Part shown: positions 49,294 to 60,949 of the stretch, piece after piece
How the letters are laid out: every line of letters starts with the position of its first letter
Position numbering within the stretch: position 1 is the first letter of the stretch
NCBI GenBank assembly: GCA_039881145.1
Contig: JAYKKI010000126.1
Span: 2,386,001-2,450,000 of the forward strand
Length of the DNA: 64,000 nucleotides
Direction of reading: 5' to 3'
Source of the DNA: Druceiella hillmani
Taxonomy: Eukaryota; Arthropoda; Insecta; Lepidoptera; Hepialidae
Translations under genes and position numbers: made by a program
Notes under the pieces: generated by a model
The model's input: only the letters and a program-made list of their open reading frames with translations
What the model was told of the DNA's origin: nothing
Database searches by the model: none

Positions 49294-49345
49294 TGCTGGC
49301 CTGATATCGAACCTGAAAGTCCTTGTTATCCACTAGACTGCAGCA
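49294..49345 (-). repeat. tRNA-derived SINE fragment
   Basis: Minus strand reads GCTGCAGTCTAGTGGATAAC (A-box region) and then, after about 15 bp, GGTTCGATATC, a good B box. The rest of the element was not delimited. Confidence 0.5.
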
Positions 49346-49940
49346 ACTGCAAACAGCACACTAGTGTATTTAAACCGTTTGTTTTGCAAAGAAATGCATC
49401 CACCCCACTCTCCCTCGTCTCGGGTTACACCTCTCTCCCTCTCTTACCGTATCGCGTTTCTTCTCTTTATTTATTTATTTACATAACGTGGCCGCGTCTA
49501 GCGCCCGGCCATGCGCAAATATGCTCTTTGGCGGTTTGTAATGTAACACAATGGGTAAGGACGACATTGGGCAGAACTTTAAGGTGGGATTAGACAATAA
49601 GATGTACGAACTATGTTAAGATCCTTTTTAACGGTTCGTTGAGTTCCTCTTAAGATTTATGAATGAACGTTTTAAGTGCGAAAACAACTCGCATTACGAG
49701 GATTTCGCGCATACATATGTACATAGGAAAGTTTAAAAATTAAACATACTATTAAACTATTCACAAATATTGATATTATTTCGAACCGAATTCAATAAAG
49801 AAGGAAGTTCTTAATTCAAATATATTTTTTGTTTGGGGTTACCTCATATTTCTGTCCTTTTACAAACAATTTTGATGGTTCTTTTTTATTTGGAACGGTA
49901 TACCGTCAGTGTGGTCCCATTACATGTAGCACTCATCTGT

Positions 49941-49986
49941 GTGAGTGCGCGTGCGTGCGTGCGTGCGCGCGCGTTTGTGTGTGTAT
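49941..49986. repeat. (GT/GC)n microsatellite
   Basis: GTGCGTGCGTGCGTGCGCGC-type alternating purine-pyrimidine sequence, a potential Z-DNA former. The frame 49829-50122 runs through it without other support. Confidence 0.9.
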
Positions 49987-50519
49987 TTATGTAAGTGAGA
50001 GAAAAAGAGTACGATTGATTTGGCGTCGATTCCCAAAATCTCTGGTAGTATTTTATAAATTTATTTGTGTTTGGAAACGATATTGTACTGCAAAATTGCT
50101 AACTAATTACTCGCAAATTTAATATTTCATAATTTGCATTGCGCTACTCATTCGGTGGTTATTTGAAGCCTGATTACTATTTTGTTAATAAGGCTTATTC
50201 CCTATGTAAATATGTTCTCTAATCTTTTACAGGTTAACTTGAACTAACTTGGTTGATTGTATGTCTTTTAATTATTAAGTCAAGTTTACCTAAATATTAT
50301 CATTTGATGTACTTAGTAAACACCGTTATCATAATTGTTTCCGATTTTTGCCATACGCGGTTAAACAACTAGGCAGGGTGGGGGTGCCATATAAAAAAAC
50401 CCTTTGTGAGCTCGTATCATGCGAAGGAGACTTTGTGTCAAAAACATATTACAAGAACTTTTCTATGGTGTTATAAAAACCACTTCAGTGATACCCCACT
50501 CGATGAGGTAAGTAAGAAA

Positions 50520-52040
50520 AAAATTATCCTCTTGTCAACCTACTATCAACTTAAAAAAAATAGTTAATGTTTTTCTATATTGCTGTACAATAGCATCACA
50601 ATTGATATTAAACTATGATCATTTATGATCATTTGATCTATGGACGGATATGACGAATTTTCGGGTTCCGGTTTTTCCGTTCGGCAACTAAACCCTAGAA
50701 ACGAAAAGTTGCCTGTGAGATTCGAAACAGCGCGCTGAAAGTTTTGCGCCTCTCCAATTTATGGTTTCAAAAAATCGTCTGAAAAATGATTCCTATTTTG
50801 AATTCTCATCACACTTAACTTGTCTTGTCCTATTCCTATTCTTGGGTGTGTTAATGCTTAAGTTGCTTAACAAATTTAAATATTGTTACATTCTTAATGT
50901 TCACTGTAGTCCATTTGAAGACACTAGATAGTGGTAATTGGCTATGAAAATGTATTACCTAGGATAAGCGGCAATTTGACTAGCAGCACTTTGATTAACG
51001 CTAGTGTTGGTAGGGTAACTGAATAAAATATTCCATGCTATCTAGAAAATTGAGAAATATACACAACTAACGACTCTAGTTATATCATGCAACAATATTG
51101 AATGTCTGGATTTGAAATTCAATTTAGGGATTATAGACCATTGATATTGGTATCTCTTTCCCCCAAAATATCCAAGAAAAAATATTTATGTAGTAATAGT
51201 TATTATGGTAGGTAAATTTAGCATACATAAAATTTTACGCATATAGTCCGTAAATTTCTAAAAATTGTGATGTATTAGTACTGCTAAATTCTCTAGCATG
51301 TTCTGGGTATCATACACATGGAAAACTCTCTGTTTATAAAAATCAGGTCAATCTTTATCGTAACATTTGCTTTATTTTGATATTCTTTATTTTTTGAAAT
51401 TATAATATTGTACGTTTTTTGTTCATGTCGCGATTAACTCTGATTTAATTTTATTCTGTTATATCAATGTGCAGGAAACGAGAAGAAATTACAAGAGAAA
51501 GGGGAATACCCTAATGCTAGTGGTTATTTCTAAATTGTATATATATTAAGTAAATGTCAAAATTAATATTTTTATGTATTGAAGCTTACTCCAGATTATG
51601 TGGAAACAACTTCTTGTCTGAATTTAATAACGAGAAAAGTATCGTGTGTAATTTCCTGTTTTTGGAGATTTCATTTCATGACAATTACGTCGAATGATTT
51701 CGAAGTTATTTTTCATCGAAGTTACTATCAATTATTTATATATGTTTCTTTTAAATAAATGTCAAAAATTATATTTTTACTTATTATAACTTGCCACACG
51801 TTACGTAGATCAAACTCCGTGGGTGAATTTAATAATAAAATAAAATTTCGCCTAGGAATAAGCAAAATAACGGGGTAAATAAAGAGCACGGTATAAGATG
51901 GCTTGGAAATATATGTTCATAGAAATATATAAGATAATTCGCGTTATGAATATTGCTTCTGTAATCGCTTTGTTGCTTTGGGATTGTGTTTCAACTTAGT
52001 TCGACAAATTCTTTCAATATCATCCCGAATAAACATATTT
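50520..52040. other. AT-rich DNA, no gene seen
   Basis: No coding frame or RNA gene recognised. Confidence 0.45.
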
Positions 52041-52049
52041 AACTTTCGT

Positions 52050-52555
52050 ATCTTTTGAATTACAGCACGAGACAGCAATTCCAATACATTCAAAGGCCCC
52101 GATCTATTATTAAAATCCACTTTGTCACTACGAACTCGCGACAATACGCCGATTGCTCCACCGAATTTCCATCGCGTCATCGCGTCATAAAACATCTTCA
52201 TTCGGACGCCCGCCGCCCAACTCGAAATAATGGCCGGAAGTAATTTGAAATGAAACGAAACGATTCTTATCCGGCGACATTTGTAAAGAGCGAAGCGAGC
52301 TACAAAAAAGAAAGATTACCGATTTCCAACTTAAAAAAATGTGAAAAAATATTGCTCGATATTCAAATGGAGAGTTGGCGCCCCCGGTCCGGAAATGAAG
52401 GCTCTCACGGTTCAATGGCTGCCGAATGGAAAACATTTTACATTAAGTGACTTCGCGATTTCGTTTCTAAATCGGATTCAGCCCGGCTTGCATCGCAGAG
52501 CAGTGAATAATGCATGGCGTATCGTAGCGTTGTCTCGTAATGTGTTCTGATTTTT
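52050..52555. promoter_or_regulatory. GC-richer block, candidate conserved non-coding element
   Basis: Five open frames of 60-85 codons overlap here on both strands (for example plus 52250-52450, plus 52341-52550, minus 52185-52436). None has a recognised domain. Such overlap on both strands fits selection on DNA or plain composition better than a single exon. Words such as GGCGCCCCCGGTCCGG and CGCGTCATCGCGTCATAAAA stand out. Confidence 0.25.
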
Positions 52556-53210
52556 TTTATTCAAACGTCTAAGTCTGTCGGACAGTAAAGGTAAATATTT
52601 CAAGAGAATAAGTTAAGTACATGATGTCCTGATAATAAGTTATGTTTGTTTGTCACTAAACGGTTCTAATAATTCTAAAATATCACCTATGAAAAATCAA
52701 ATTTTGTTTTAAATAAACTTTAACAAGGACAGAGTTGCGGTTGACAGCTAGTGCCTTAGATTGTTCCTCAGAGTTTAAGGAACACGGCAGTGATACCTCT
52801 ATTTAAATCCGTCTTAGCGTGATGTGTGATCGATCGAACAAACATACAATAATTCCAAACAAAACTTGTTAATTACGAGTATAACCCCAACTACGGTTCC
52901 GTACACGCTTAGGCGCGTATAAACATTTAAGAGTACACATCGTGCGTACATAGTATATCCATTAAACAATTTACAAATATTAATATTATTCCTCACCATA
53001 TAAATATATAAATGTATTGCCTGGTATGTATTTCATAGACGTAATAAATATACATTTTAAGATATAAAGTTGTTTTTGCAGTTTCTATGAATTTTTAATG
53101 GCCCAACGACATCTCATAATTTCGTCTATTTTATTATTCGTGAACTAGTAGAGCCTAATCAAATGAATCTTCTTGATATAGTATCATTTCTACTTTCTTT
53201 AATTTCCTTA

Positions 53211-53251
53211 CCACGACCTAGGTTTCGTTGTATTACAACATCTTCAGGCGG
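53211..53251 (-). ncRNA. hammerhead-ribozyme-like core, minus strand
   Basis: The mirror of the plus-strand motif. The minus strand reads CCGC, CUGAAGA, U, GUUGU-AAU-ACAAC, GAAA, CCUAGGU, C, GUGG. Stem II is five Watson-Crick pairs and stem I has one G-U pair. It shares the weaknesses of the plus-strand copy. Confidence 0.3.
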
Positions 53252-53282
53252 GCTGTTAGCAATTAGCATCTTTGCTAATAGC

Positions 53283-53323
53283 CCACCTGAAGATGTTGTA
53301 ATACGACGAAACCTAGGTCGTGG
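53283..53323 (+). ncRNA. hammerhead-ribozyme-like core, plus strand
   Basis: CUGAAGA (53287-53293) fits the CUGANGA core, and GAAA lies at 53308-53311. Between them GUUGU/ACGAC can form stem II. ACC/GGU (53311-53318) would be a very short stem III, leading to GUC at 53317-53319 as the cleavage triplet. CCAC (53283-53286) pairs with GUGG (53320-53323) as stem I. Weak points: one extra U before stem II and a two-base stem III loop, so activity would need a dimer or may be lost. Type I hammerheads with tiny stem III are known in Penelope-like retroelement repeats and retrozymes. Confidence 0.35.
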
Positions 53324-53379
53324 TACAGAATTTAAAGAAAGTAGAAATAATATTACATCACGTAGTTTCATTTAATTGT

Positions 53380-54740
53380 GAATAATGAATTTCTACAAAA
53401 TTAACGCCAAATATATTCAATAGTAAAGCCTACTTAGCTATTATAATTTTTCTTTTAATTTCGTTATATATGCTATTATTTTGAATAAATTTCATATGTT
53501 CAAAAATAGCTATTTAACTGGCAAAGGTGGTAATGCGTAACTTTAACAAAAATCACCAATTTATACCTAACATAAAAATATTTCACGGAATATTACTTCC
53601 TTAAAGGAAACCCAAAGAAGTGTTTATGATCACTCCCAATATTTTTGAAAGACCTTTTCAATTAAATTTTACACAACGAGGTATGTAAATAAAAGAAAAT
53701 TCACCCTCGTTTTACACGTACGGGAAGTACCATAAATTTTTTTTTAAAACATTTTATTTCATAGCTTTGTAGGCGTTAAAAGTTCAGTTTTAGAGCACTA
53801 ATAGTCTGCGAATAAGACGGCTCTAACATTCAGACAAACAGCGAAGTTGGTTAACTATAATGGTTCCTAGTTTGACTACGGCACCCTAAAACAATAAGTT
53901 TTGTTAAAAACAATAAGGTTTATATAATCGCTTTAATATATTTTTTCGACAAATATTTCATCCATAAATGCCTATACTGTCTGATAAGAATTCCGTAATA
54001 CAAAAGGAACCCTTTTATTTTCATCCTGTCTGTCCGTTTATCACAGTCTCATAGTTTCTACAAGTTTTATAACTATATGCATAACATTTTATATGGATAT
54101 CTATTTATTTATTTCGTATGAATATCTCAATTAATATGCAGTATAAGTATTAATTTTTTTTAAATATACTGCTTTAGACATGTGAAGCAGGGTCGATTTT
54201 TTTATTTTTAAGCTCCATTTGCGAAACAGAACATTTGGTTCTAATTTCTTTCATTTTGATTTTTTTTAAATTTCCGACGCTAACGAAGCTGGTTCAAATT
54301 TTCAATCAAAAGTACTTCAGTTAACTTGTGTACACAATTCAAGTAATATAGAGAACTACAGCACTCCGTAATTACGGAACTCTGCTTTATCCATGTTCCG
54401 AAATGCAATTAACCGGATTTTATCTGTGTTTTCTAGGAAATTCCAATAATGTGTTCCAAAGAATCCTGCTGTTTAATTTTCTGTCAATGTAATTGTTTAT
54501 AGTGTTCGCTAAACATCGACGTAAATAAGTTTTATACAGTACCAGTTGAGGAAAATATCGCTTCTAACTTATTATATGGACTTCACTTAATTTAGTGAGC
54601 TGAAAATGAAAATTAATTGCATAAATAATAACATTGCGAATTGTACATAATATTAAATATAATTTTCGGCTTTGAGTTAAAAAAGTATAAAAGCAAAGTG
54701 AGAAAAAAAATACAAATTTTTTCATGGACCCGTTTAATAA
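53380..54740. other. AT-rich DNA, no gene seen
   Basis: No gene supported. The frames at 54613-54867 (-) and 54641-54829 (+) run into the next repeat. Confidence 0.45.
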
Positions 54741-54764
54741 AAATGGTGCATAAATTATCTATGC

Positions 54765-55110
54765 AGTTCGTGCATATTCTTTGCCATCGATTAAGCCGGG
54801 CAAATACATTATCATGCGGTAATTCGTGAAGATTATTTGTTATCGAGTCAGGCAGATTCTTTGTCATCAGGTTATTCGTGCAGATTATTTGTCATCGAGT
54901 AAGTCAGGTAGATTCTTTGTCATCAAGTAATCCTTGCAGATTTTTTGCCATCGAGTACTTCATGCAGATTCTTTGCAATCAGGTAAGTCAGGCGGATTCA
55001 TTACTATCAAGGAATTCGTGCAAATTCTTTGCCATCATGCAAGTAAAGCAAATTATCTGTCATTAGGCTCGTGCAGACACTTTGCCACTAGGTAAGTCAG
55101 GTCAGAATAA
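54765..55110. repeat. about 32-bp tandem repeat, roughly ten diverged copies
   Basis: GCAGATTCTTTGCCATC or GCAGATTATTTGTCATC recurs about every 32 bp, separated alternately by AGTAAGTCAG and AGGTAATTCGT. The alternation again suggests a 64-bp double unit. The frame 54878-55066 is a by-product. Confidence 0.85.
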
Positions 55111-55689
55111 TCATTGACTGGCCATGTAATAAGATTATAAAATTAATTTAATCCAAGTATTATATGTGGTAATGCCTCAGTGCCTTGTGATTAAAATGGC
55201 TCTATCTTTCACAACGTGGTGATCAGTGTACCTCATTATTTTCTACCACGTTTTTGTTTTATCAGGATAACTGATTTTTATGTACATATGTTGTATCGTT
55301 TATTTTTGTATTCACTTTCAAAGAATAATTGGTAATTATTGTTAAATTTCTTGCTTTGTATGTTCGAGGGAATCGATCGATTTATTAGCAGATAACTCCG
55401 AAAAATATTTTGAATTTGAACCTGCATTATTTTGAATTTGAGACTTGTTTTGATTTAATGTGTGTTTAATTATTCTCCTTCCAGTATTATTACTCGTTCA
55501 ATTACATTTTCCTTACGTATAAATAGGAAATGGTATATTTGTGTAAAGAAACACCTTTGATTGACATGTCAAGTCTAAAACTGGACACGATTCGTTTAGC
55601 TCACACGAGTAACAGTACCTAATAGTTGTTCCAATCTCTAACTAACTCAACGCTCGTACATTAACATAAAAACAAATTCCCTGTCCGCA

Positions 55690-55805
55690 CTTCAAACCGC
55701 GTCGCATTCGGCCGGCTGCAGACAAGCGGCTAATTGATGCCGCGACCGAAGAATGCGTCGTGATATGCCGCCCGTATAGCGGCCGTCTTTGTGACCGCAT
55801 CCTTA
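55690..55805. promoter_or_regulatory. GC-rich island, candidate regulatory element
   Basis: GCGTCGCATTCGGCCGGCTG and GCCGCCCGTATAGCGGCCGT lie in AT-rich DNA. CTAATTGATG is a homeodomain-type word. No exon structure is seen. Confidence 0.3.
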
Positions 55806-55991
55806 GTTTATGCAATATATTTAAGTTAGATTGTATTTTTCTTAAAAAAATGATGACGTTGATAAAGTGAAGAGAAATTCAAAAGAGATAAAACATTGGG
55901 AAAAGATGAATCCGATTCATACTACGAGGATTTCTCACTGACATTATTAAAAGTTAAATATACTTTTTAGGGACGTCTGAATAATTAAGTT

Positions 55992-56372
55992 ACGTTAAAA
56001 TTTTGTAACACTTAAGGTAATAAATGCCGAACCAATCCGACCAGCAGCGCAGCCTGCCGAGCGCTAACAACATGGTAGTCGAAAATGTTAAATGGTTCTT
56101 CAAACGCTAATCTGTCGATTAATCGGCAGTTGACCACCGATTTCCCCTTTAATCGAGCATTCACTTTTATGTAACGTATAATTAAAAAGTGAACGTGATA
56201 TTATCATTTATTCAATAGCTTTAACTGATTATAATTTATTAAGTGTAAAAAAAGAACATATTTCTGGAGAAGTAATGATTTTTGAAAACGTTAGTTAATA
56301 GGTAACATTAACCGTTAAATATATTCTTACGTGTTTTACTTCATCCGTGAGCTTATGTGCGTGAGGCTCACA
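55992..56372 (+). repeat. dispersed repeat family, copy 3
   Basis: Begins ACGTTAAAATTTTGTAACAC, contains GCCGAGCGCTAACAACATGG and AAACGCTAATC, and ends GTGAGCTTATGTGCGTGAGG followed by CTCACAGG. The terminal stem is GTGAGC/GCTCAC, where copy 2 has GTGAAC/GTTCAC, a compensatory change. Confidence 0.7.
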
Positions 56373-56379
56373 GGTTTTT

Positions 56380-57280
56380 TATATTTTTTTAATTACACAG
56401 ATTTATTTGTGTATAAGATTAACTTATTCTGCATTTTAAAGTTTTACCATAGACTATAATTAAAAATACTATTGTTTGTATTATCCACAACTTACGATCG
56501 AACGTAATTTTCGTATATGTTGTTTAATTACGGGTCATTTGCAATATTAATTAAGAATTACTGGGGCATAAATATTAAGATTATTCGTAACTTTTGTAAA
56601 CTTATTGCGGGCATTTGTATTTATTAACATACTATATCTATTATGATATTATTTATCTTCAAAGTTGAGAAAATATTATCACTGGAATAGGCATTACCTT
56701 CTTTTCACTTCTACCGTGTGGTATTAACCGCACTCAATTATTTGTTTAAAGCTACTTCATACGTCTTACTAGAAAAAAAGAATAAATCGTTTTGATTATT
56801 CCATCATGTACAGGTTCCCATTTAAAATAAAAAATACGTTATATTAAATTCAATTTTAGATTTGTAGTCAAAGAATTACATAATTACATAATCTTTTTAG
56901 TTATACAAAGATGTTACAATGAAAGGGTACCGTTTGGATCCTTTTGATAACCCAAAAAGATGTGGACGGTTGAAGGTTGAAAGGATGTTGGAGCAAGTTA
57001 AGATGCGAAGTAAAAAATTCGTAAAACACATTATGCGAGACAAACTTCATTAACGCTTAGATAAATCTTATTATGAACGCTGTGAAAATATAACTAACAT
57101 AAACGTAGTAAAACTATAAAAACCAGATAAAAATTAAAAAAAAAAACAAAATTAAACAGTAGATGTTTGGCTAGCTAAAAATTTGTTGATAGAATAAAAT
57201 GTCGATATATTAACATACTGACACTACTCCAGTTATCTGATTATCCTGCAATTCGACTATAGATTCTGTTAAAGTTTCGC
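56380..57280. other. AT-rich DNA, no gene seen
   Basis: Nothing coding is recognised. Confidence 0.45.
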
Positions 57281-57284
57281 CGAG

Positions 57285-57412
57285 TAGTGTTCGCGCGCGA
57301 CTAGTGCTTGGCCCGCGCGCAATATGAGCGATGCGGCGCGCGCATTAGCGCCACCCGCGAGTTTTATCGCACGGACGTTTTAACGGTGGCCAACCATGGC
57401 AGCGTAACTCGA
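57285..57412. promoter_or_regulatory. GC-rich island, candidate regulatory element
   Basis: GTTCGCGCGCGACTAGTG, GGCCCGCGCGCAATATGAG and GATGCGGCGCGCGCATTAG are CpG-rich and partly palindromic. A short ATG frame (MSDAARALAPPASFIARTF) runs to TAA, but nothing supports translation. Confidence 0.3.
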
Positions 57413-58078
57413 TTCCAGTTTATATTATATTAAATACTTGTATAATGTTGACAATGAAATGGAGCAACGATTTATAAAATATTATAAATAAATAAGGAGT
57501 TTAATATATAAATCAAGTGAAACTATTAAAAAAGCAGTCTAAATAAATCGGTTTATTAGAGTTTTACATTCAAGGCTTTTATAATTTTGTCGCATGCTCA
57601 TAATTTATACTACTTTAAACATATTTCCATGAAATTCTATAGATAAATTCTTCACATGAAGGATTAATTAAATTTGCATCAAAATTAATATCAAAAAATT
57701 AATATATTTTTTTTGCATACACTATAAAGTGGGGTAATAAAAAAAGATTTAATCCACTCCGATTTAATTTTAAAAGATCAACCGAATGACAGAATATTAA
57801 ACAGAATATTAAGCTTCAAAGCGGTATATAATTTTTAAACAAAAAAAATAGAAAAACTTCCATAACGAGTTTGTATTTTAAAAGGAGCACGTAACTACAC
57901 ATTTGTGTGTTTAATTAAGCGGTTTATATAAACGTGTTTAATTAGCAACTCATTCATTTTCAGTTATAAATATACATTTATTCGTCAACAAAAAAATCAA
58001 CTAAGATTCCTGGCTACAAAATTTATTTAAGGTATTTTTCTTAATATCCTATGTTCCCTTGGTAGGACAAAGAACATT

Positions 58079-58385
58079 CACGGCATTTCGTCTCGCTGAT
58101 CGATCTTATACATTATAGATTGTTTCACTTTTGGAACTTGAGGGTGGTCTTCAGTTCCAACAGCATAGTCTTCCAGGTCTTCTTCAGACAGCTACGTTTA
58201 CCTTGAGGGTTCCCATCCAAAGCTTGGGTTCAATTCCATTTGTGGCGTTTTATTTGGTGTTGAATCGGAATTTTCTTGCTTCGTTCTAATGAGTCTTTGC
58301 CGTCTATTGTTTTCTTCTTCATCTCGCACATATATAGCAGTATGGTTCTGATGTTGGACCGGAATATTTAAAATTTCACTCCCCG
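58079..58385 (-). pseudogene. decayed coding sequence, family not recognised
   Basis: The minus strand is readable for about 100 codons with two close stops: SEILNIPVQHQNHTAIYVRD, then EEENNRRQRLIRTKQENSDS, then FGWEPSR, stop, T, stop, LSEEDLEDYAVGTEDHPQVP and KVKQSIMYKIDQRDEMP. The composition (charged, Asn/Gln/Glu-rich, not F/I/L-rich) is unlike chance AT-rich translation, so it was probably once coding. It may be from a transposon or a retrocopy. Confidence 0.5.
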
Positions 58386-58399
58386 TCAGTTTCCGCGAT

Positions 58400-58458
58400 T
58401 ACCATACTGTCACACCACACATCACACCACACACTACTGTCACACCACACACTAGCTC
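58400..58458. repeat. short CACACCACA-type tandem repeat
   Basis: ACTGTCACACCACACA recurs within about 60 bp (ACTGTCACACCACACATC, CACCACACACTACTGTCACA). Low-complexity sequence. Confidence 0.75.
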
Positions 58459-58699
58459 TATGTCTAGCAACAATGTTGTTGTATTTTTCACACAACATCT
58501 AATTTCTTGAGTTTTCCACGTGTACATTTCAAGTACAGTGAGTGTGCGTTTCTTCCTTTAATATATACAAATTCAATAAGTAATACGTGGTTACCAGAGA
58601 AACTATTACCATCATTATATTGCTTAAATTTTCCCAATGGACGTAGGTATATAAATAATATCTTAGATTTTATGGTTAACAGGAAACAATAATTTAAGT

Positions 58700-59270
58700 A
58701 AAGTAGATCGAAGAATGCCGAATAAAGTTTTTAGTTAATGTTTTAAAAAAAAATTGGAGCTGCATTAAAATGGTATTTCAAGATATTGTAGATAAAATAG
58801 AAACATACAAAAAAGTTCTCTGATATACATAACGAATTATTAAAAATCGTTTACTATAAGTGTTGTTGAATATATTACTAATTGATATATATTATGTAAT
58901 ACGAATTGTTCTTTATTCGACTCAAGTACAGAAGAAATAATTAAACTGAAGGAAACATCGATAATGGCGTGGAGTGTGGCTGTGTCATGGACACGGCCGT
59001 GTGTTGTACGTGAATACGTCTATGTAACGGGTTATATATTTTAAATAAAATATTCTTATTTATGTATTTAGGATAAAAGAATGAAACAAATAATTATTGT
59101 CTTACAATAGCGTATAGACCGACATTATATATTTTTTTATTCTAACTTCTTATTATATTTATTGTCACTACTTTAAACTAATGTTTGATATACATTCGAT
59201 AGATTTTGACGACAGCTGACGATTAAAACTTAAACGAACATCGTGCCTTTTCCGAATCAAAAGTTATACT
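58700..59270. other. AT-rich DNA, no gene seen
   Basis: No supported feature. A GC-richer patch at 58965-59030 (GTGGCTGTGTCATGGACACG) is too short to interpret. Confidence 0.4.
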
Positions 59271-59639
59271 AATTGCAAATCTCGATACGCAGCAAAATAA
59301 CCTCAAAATGGCGGCGCTTCGCCCTCCACCGTGCACGATGCGTCACTGTTCTCGCTTATCGTAATGAATTCTTTAATCCTTTAGCTATCCAGTGGTATAA
59401 TTTAATTTTTGATGTAGAGGATAGATTCGAAACTGCAACGCAAAACTGTATCCCCCGATTATGTTTTCATTAGGTTTTTTGGATTGCCCCCCTATGGTAG
59501 CAAATTTAAAGACGTATTCACGTCAAAAAATAAAATAATGTTCAGTCACGGATTACTTTTTTGTCTGGTCAACGCTAGAACAGGCATGTATAATTATATA
59601 AATATACAGAATCTTTTTCAGCTGTCTAGGATCGCTTCG

Positions 59640-59890
59640 TATTAACAAATTGAGTTACGCCGCTAGCGACCGAGAGGCCCGGCCGGGCGCGTGCCACATA
59701 CGTCGGCGGCACTCTGCGGACCTAATGCATCCGTCGTCTGTTTATAAACACGCGCCATTCATGAAATTCAATAACTCGGCGGTGTATTTGTGGCCGCATT
59801 ACGGCGGTACACGCTCGTCCCGTCTGTATATTTATATTGATGCCGGCCGGGAGGGACGCGAGATGTCCCGGAAAATGGATCGCTAGAATG
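59640..59890. promoter_or_regulatory. GC-rich island, candidate regulatory element
   Basis: GACCGAGAGGCCCGGCCGGG and GTGGCCGCATTACGGCGGTA flank TGTTTATAAACACG, a palindromic forkhead-like site. The plus frame 59650-59886 is open for 78 codons from a TTG codon but lacks any known domain. A CGCTAG stop and AT-rich DNA follow. I prefer a regulatory element over an exon. Confidence 0.3.
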
Positions 59891-60557
59891 GATGGATTCA
59901 ATTTAGTTTTAGTTTTTATTTAAATTGAGTTATTTATTTGATAGTGCGGGGATTGTTTTTGGAACTGACCGAATGTTGTGAATAATTTTTTGCTCTAATT
60001 TTTTTAGTAGGTGGTAGTTGCTCTTTATTATGTAGGTACATCATAAAGTAGTTCAGTAAATATGTCCATAATATTTCGATTTATATACTGAATCTTGTAT
60101 TCGGGGCCTCAAACGTTTTAGGTGCCTTAACCACAAACGAAATATCATTTGAATAGAGGACTACGGAAACGGTCACAGTTCCGAATTGTAACATTTACCT
60201 GATACTCGAATGGGATATTCCCAAGAATGGGATTGTAGAATTTTCGTATTATTTAGTAGCTATTATATGTTTTCTCTGATGGACTCCTTTTTAAATTTAT
60301 TTACTAGCTGTTATATTTTTTTTTCTGATGGACTCCTTTGTAATATTGTATTATGTTTGTGATGTAAGTAACTCGTATACTATTTTGGTTTGCTGGGTCA
60401 TTTGGTCAATACTTCCAAAGTCTGGATATATTTATGGTGATCGATTTAATTTTTTCCACAGGTACATGAAAGCCACTGAATGTTTTAAACCTTTTTTTAC
60501 TTTAACGATTTTAGGGCAAAGAATTATTATTGAAATAAAATTTCCCTGTGAATTTGC

Positions 60558-60682
60558 GAGAATTTGGCATATTTTACAGAGAATTTGGCATATTTTACAG
60601 AGAATTTGGCATATTTTACAGAAATTTGGCATATTTTATAGAGAATTTGGCATATTTTACAGAGACTTTGGCATATTTTACA
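60558..60682. repeat. 21-22-bp tandem repeat, six copies
   Basis: AGAATTTGGCATATTTTACA repeats six times with small changes (AAATTTGG, TTATAG, GACTTTGG). The 121-codon plus frame 60328-60693 and two minus frames owe their repeated IWHILQR or KICQIL strings to this array. Confidence 0.95.
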
Positions 60683-60908
60683 TTTTAATATAAAATTCAC
60701 AAATAAATAAATTCTCACTGCGTTTATTCTACGTAAATGATGCATACTGTGGCCTTTATGAGCTACTACAGGTGCCATTAGATATTTTTGTTCTCTACTA
60801 ATGCTGGACTTTGGCTTACTGAGTCCCACTACTTTCACATTATTGTCGTTGCTCATATTCGTGACGATGTCTGCAATGGTTAAAAAAGATGGATTTTAAG
60901 AATGTATA

Positions 60909-60935
60909 AGTTCTCTGTTATTACAACAGAGAACT
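60909..60935. repeat. 11-bp stem-loop
   Basis: AGTTCTCTGTT and AACAGAGAACT pair exactly around ATTAC. Confidence 0.8.
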
Positions 60936-60949
60936 ACGAAAGATGATTG

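Larger units (their letters stand above)
53161..53373. repeat. imperfect 213-bp palindrome
   Basis: Arms 53161-53262 and 53272-53373 pair without gaps at roughly 88% identity (about 12 mismatches in 102) around a 9-bp spacer. Because the arms mirror each other, the two 70-codon frames on opposite strands (53163-53375 + and 53159-53371 -) encode nearly the same peptide. This explains their pairing without any gene. It looks like a fold-back element or a head-to-head pair of repeat ends. Confidence 0.9.

Noticed and set aside
47745..49345. Intact tRNA genes
   Set aside because: A-box and B-box-like words occur, but I could not fold a complete cloverleaf; SINE remnants fit better.
53159..53375. 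Opposed 70-codon frames with similar products
   Set aside because: The similarity follows from the palindrome; there is no evidence for a protein.
60328..60693. 121-codon plus frame
   Set aside because: Its C-terminal half is translation of the 22-bp tandem repeat, and the N-terminal half has no domain.
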